NCBI GenBank assembly: GCA_000719695.1
Contig: JOHN01000087.1
Span: 1-31,151, forward strand
DNA length: 31,151 bases
Direction of reading: 5' to 3'
Source of the DNA: Streptomyces sp. NRRL F-6131
Lineage (GTDB): Bacteria > Actinomycetota > Actinomycetes > Streptomycetales > Streptomycetaceae
This document shows, piece after piece, positions 30,565 to 31,151 of this stretch (position 1 is its first letter; every line of letters begins with the position of its first letter). A model generated the notes under the pieces. It saw nothing but the letters and a program-made list of their open reading frames with translations, was not told the DNA's origin and searched no databases. The translations under genes were made by a program, and so were the position numbers.

Positions 30565-30611
30565 AAAAAGCGGTGCCGCGGTTCGTCGAGGGGGACGGAC
30601 CGCGGCACCGC
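30565..30611 (-). terminator. Intrinsic terminator between convergent protease and lipoprotein genes
   Basis: A perfect 12-bp stem (GCGGTGCCGCGG at 30570-30581 with CCGCGGCACCGC at 30600-30611) has an 18-nt loop. On the minus strand it is followed at once by TTTTT (30569-30565). It should stop transcription of the gene at 31135-30635 and may also shield that gene from protease read-through. Confidence 0.88.
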
Positions 30612-30634
30612 CGCATGTTCCGGGGGCTCCGGGC

Positions 30635-31135
30635 TCACCAGTCGCAGTCGGCGTCGCCCTCGATGGCGACGGTCACCGCCAGCGTGTAGTGGCCGCCGGG
30701 CTCGCCCGGGTACGGGAGGGCGACCTTGAGCACGGTGGAACCGGCCGCCGTCCGCTTGGTGAAGCAGGATTCGAACGGCCGGGTGGAGCGGCCGTCGGTC
30801 CAGCCGCGTCCGGGCAGCTCGGCCGCGTAGAAGGCCTTCAGCGCGGCCGGGTCGCCGTCGTAGAGGTAGGAACGGCCGGTGTCCAGCATGTTCTCGCCGT
30901 CACCGTCGGCGCAGCTGCGGCCGTCGGCGGTCGGCTGCTGCGGCCGGGCCCCCGGCGGGGCGAGGTCGAGCTCGGGCAGGCCCTCCATCGCGGTGTAGCG
31001 GCTCTCGGGCACGGATCGGCAGCGGTCGGTGTGCAGCAGGCCGCACCCGGTCGCCGCGAACGGGGCGAGGACGGCGAGCACGGCGAGGACCGCCGTGGCG
31101 GCCAGGGTCCGGCGGGTCCGGCGGGGGGTGGGCAC
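30635..31135 (-). CDS. Probable secreted lipoprotein of unknown function
   Basis: The 166-residue protein starts at GTG 31135, with GGAG upstream. The first 31 residues have an Arg-rich n-region, a hydrophobic stretch (LAATAVLAVLAVLAPFAA) and ATGC, which would serve as a lipobox with Cys31 lipidated. The mature part has several Cys (RC, SC, SC, DC), suggesting disulfides. Its mid-section (GDPAALKAFYAAELPGRGW) is like that of small actinomycete exported proteins of unknown role. It is convergent with the protease, 99 bp away. I do not recognise a function. The start lies 16 bp from the window edge, so its upstream region cannot be judged. Confidence 0.85.
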   Translation of the reverse strand: MPTPRRTRRTLAATAVLAVLAVLAPFAATGCGLLHTDRCRSVPESRYTAMEGLPELDLAPPGARPQQPTADGRSCADGDGENMLDTGRSYLYDGDPAALKAFYAAELPGRGWTDGRSTRPFESCFTKRTAAGSTVLKVALPYPGEPGGHYTLAVTVAIEGDADCDW

Positions 31136-31151
31136 GGGGACTCCGGTGGGT

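Noticed and set aside
26792..30616. 1274-codon minus-strand open frame
   Set aside because: It is antisense to the protease, whose catalytic residues are all readable on the plus strand.

Overview
The window is very GC-rich, and its coding regions end almost every codon in G or C. It carries a modular type I polyketide synthase (PKS), a secreted SGAP-like peptidase and a regulator with a TTA codon. Together these point to a Streptomyces or Kitasatospora-type actinomycete; the species cannot be named from the sequence.

Left part (1-15624, all minus strand): the start of a modular type I PKS assembly line. The first gene (15624-5920, 3234 aa) encodes a KSQ-AT-ACP loading module followed by a fully reducing module, KS-AT-DH-ER-KR-ACP. 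The second gene starts 16 bp later at 5903, with matching docking ends. It encodes KS-AT-KR-ACP-KS and runs off the left edge. From the AT motifs (YASH, RAFH, YASH) the predicted chain is a propionyl starter, one fully reduced malonyl unit, then a methylmalonyl unit with a ketoreductase. Both KS domains of the second gene are damaged at exactly the same point: one has lost about 44 residues in frame, the other about 91 residues with a frameshift. Both breaks abut a 125-bp near-perfect repeat, so an assembly collapse is more likely than a real pseudogene.

Middle part (15849-21459, minus strand): an OmpR-family response regulator, a sensor kinase, an ABC ATPase and a two-block FtsX/MacB-type permease. 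They lie in the order of transcription and resemble a sense-and-efflux module.

Regulatory part (21806-26888, minus strand): a large LuxR-family (LAL) ATPase regulator, and upstream of it a short ORF resembling an actinobacterial leader peptide, behind a good vegetative promoter. Next comes an XRE-family regulator with an in-frame TTA codon, which suggests bldA dependence. An array of five GGTCTCRACC boxes at 22/23-bp spacing lies in the divergent region upstream of this regulator.

Right part (27341-31135): a plus-strand secreted multidomain protease fusing an M4 metalloendopeptidase, an M28 aminopeptidase and a CBM5/12-like module. It is convergent with a minus-strand probable lipoprotein, and a hairpin terminator lies between them. 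This part looks like ordinary chromosome beyond the cluster edge, though the XRE gene and its box array face it.
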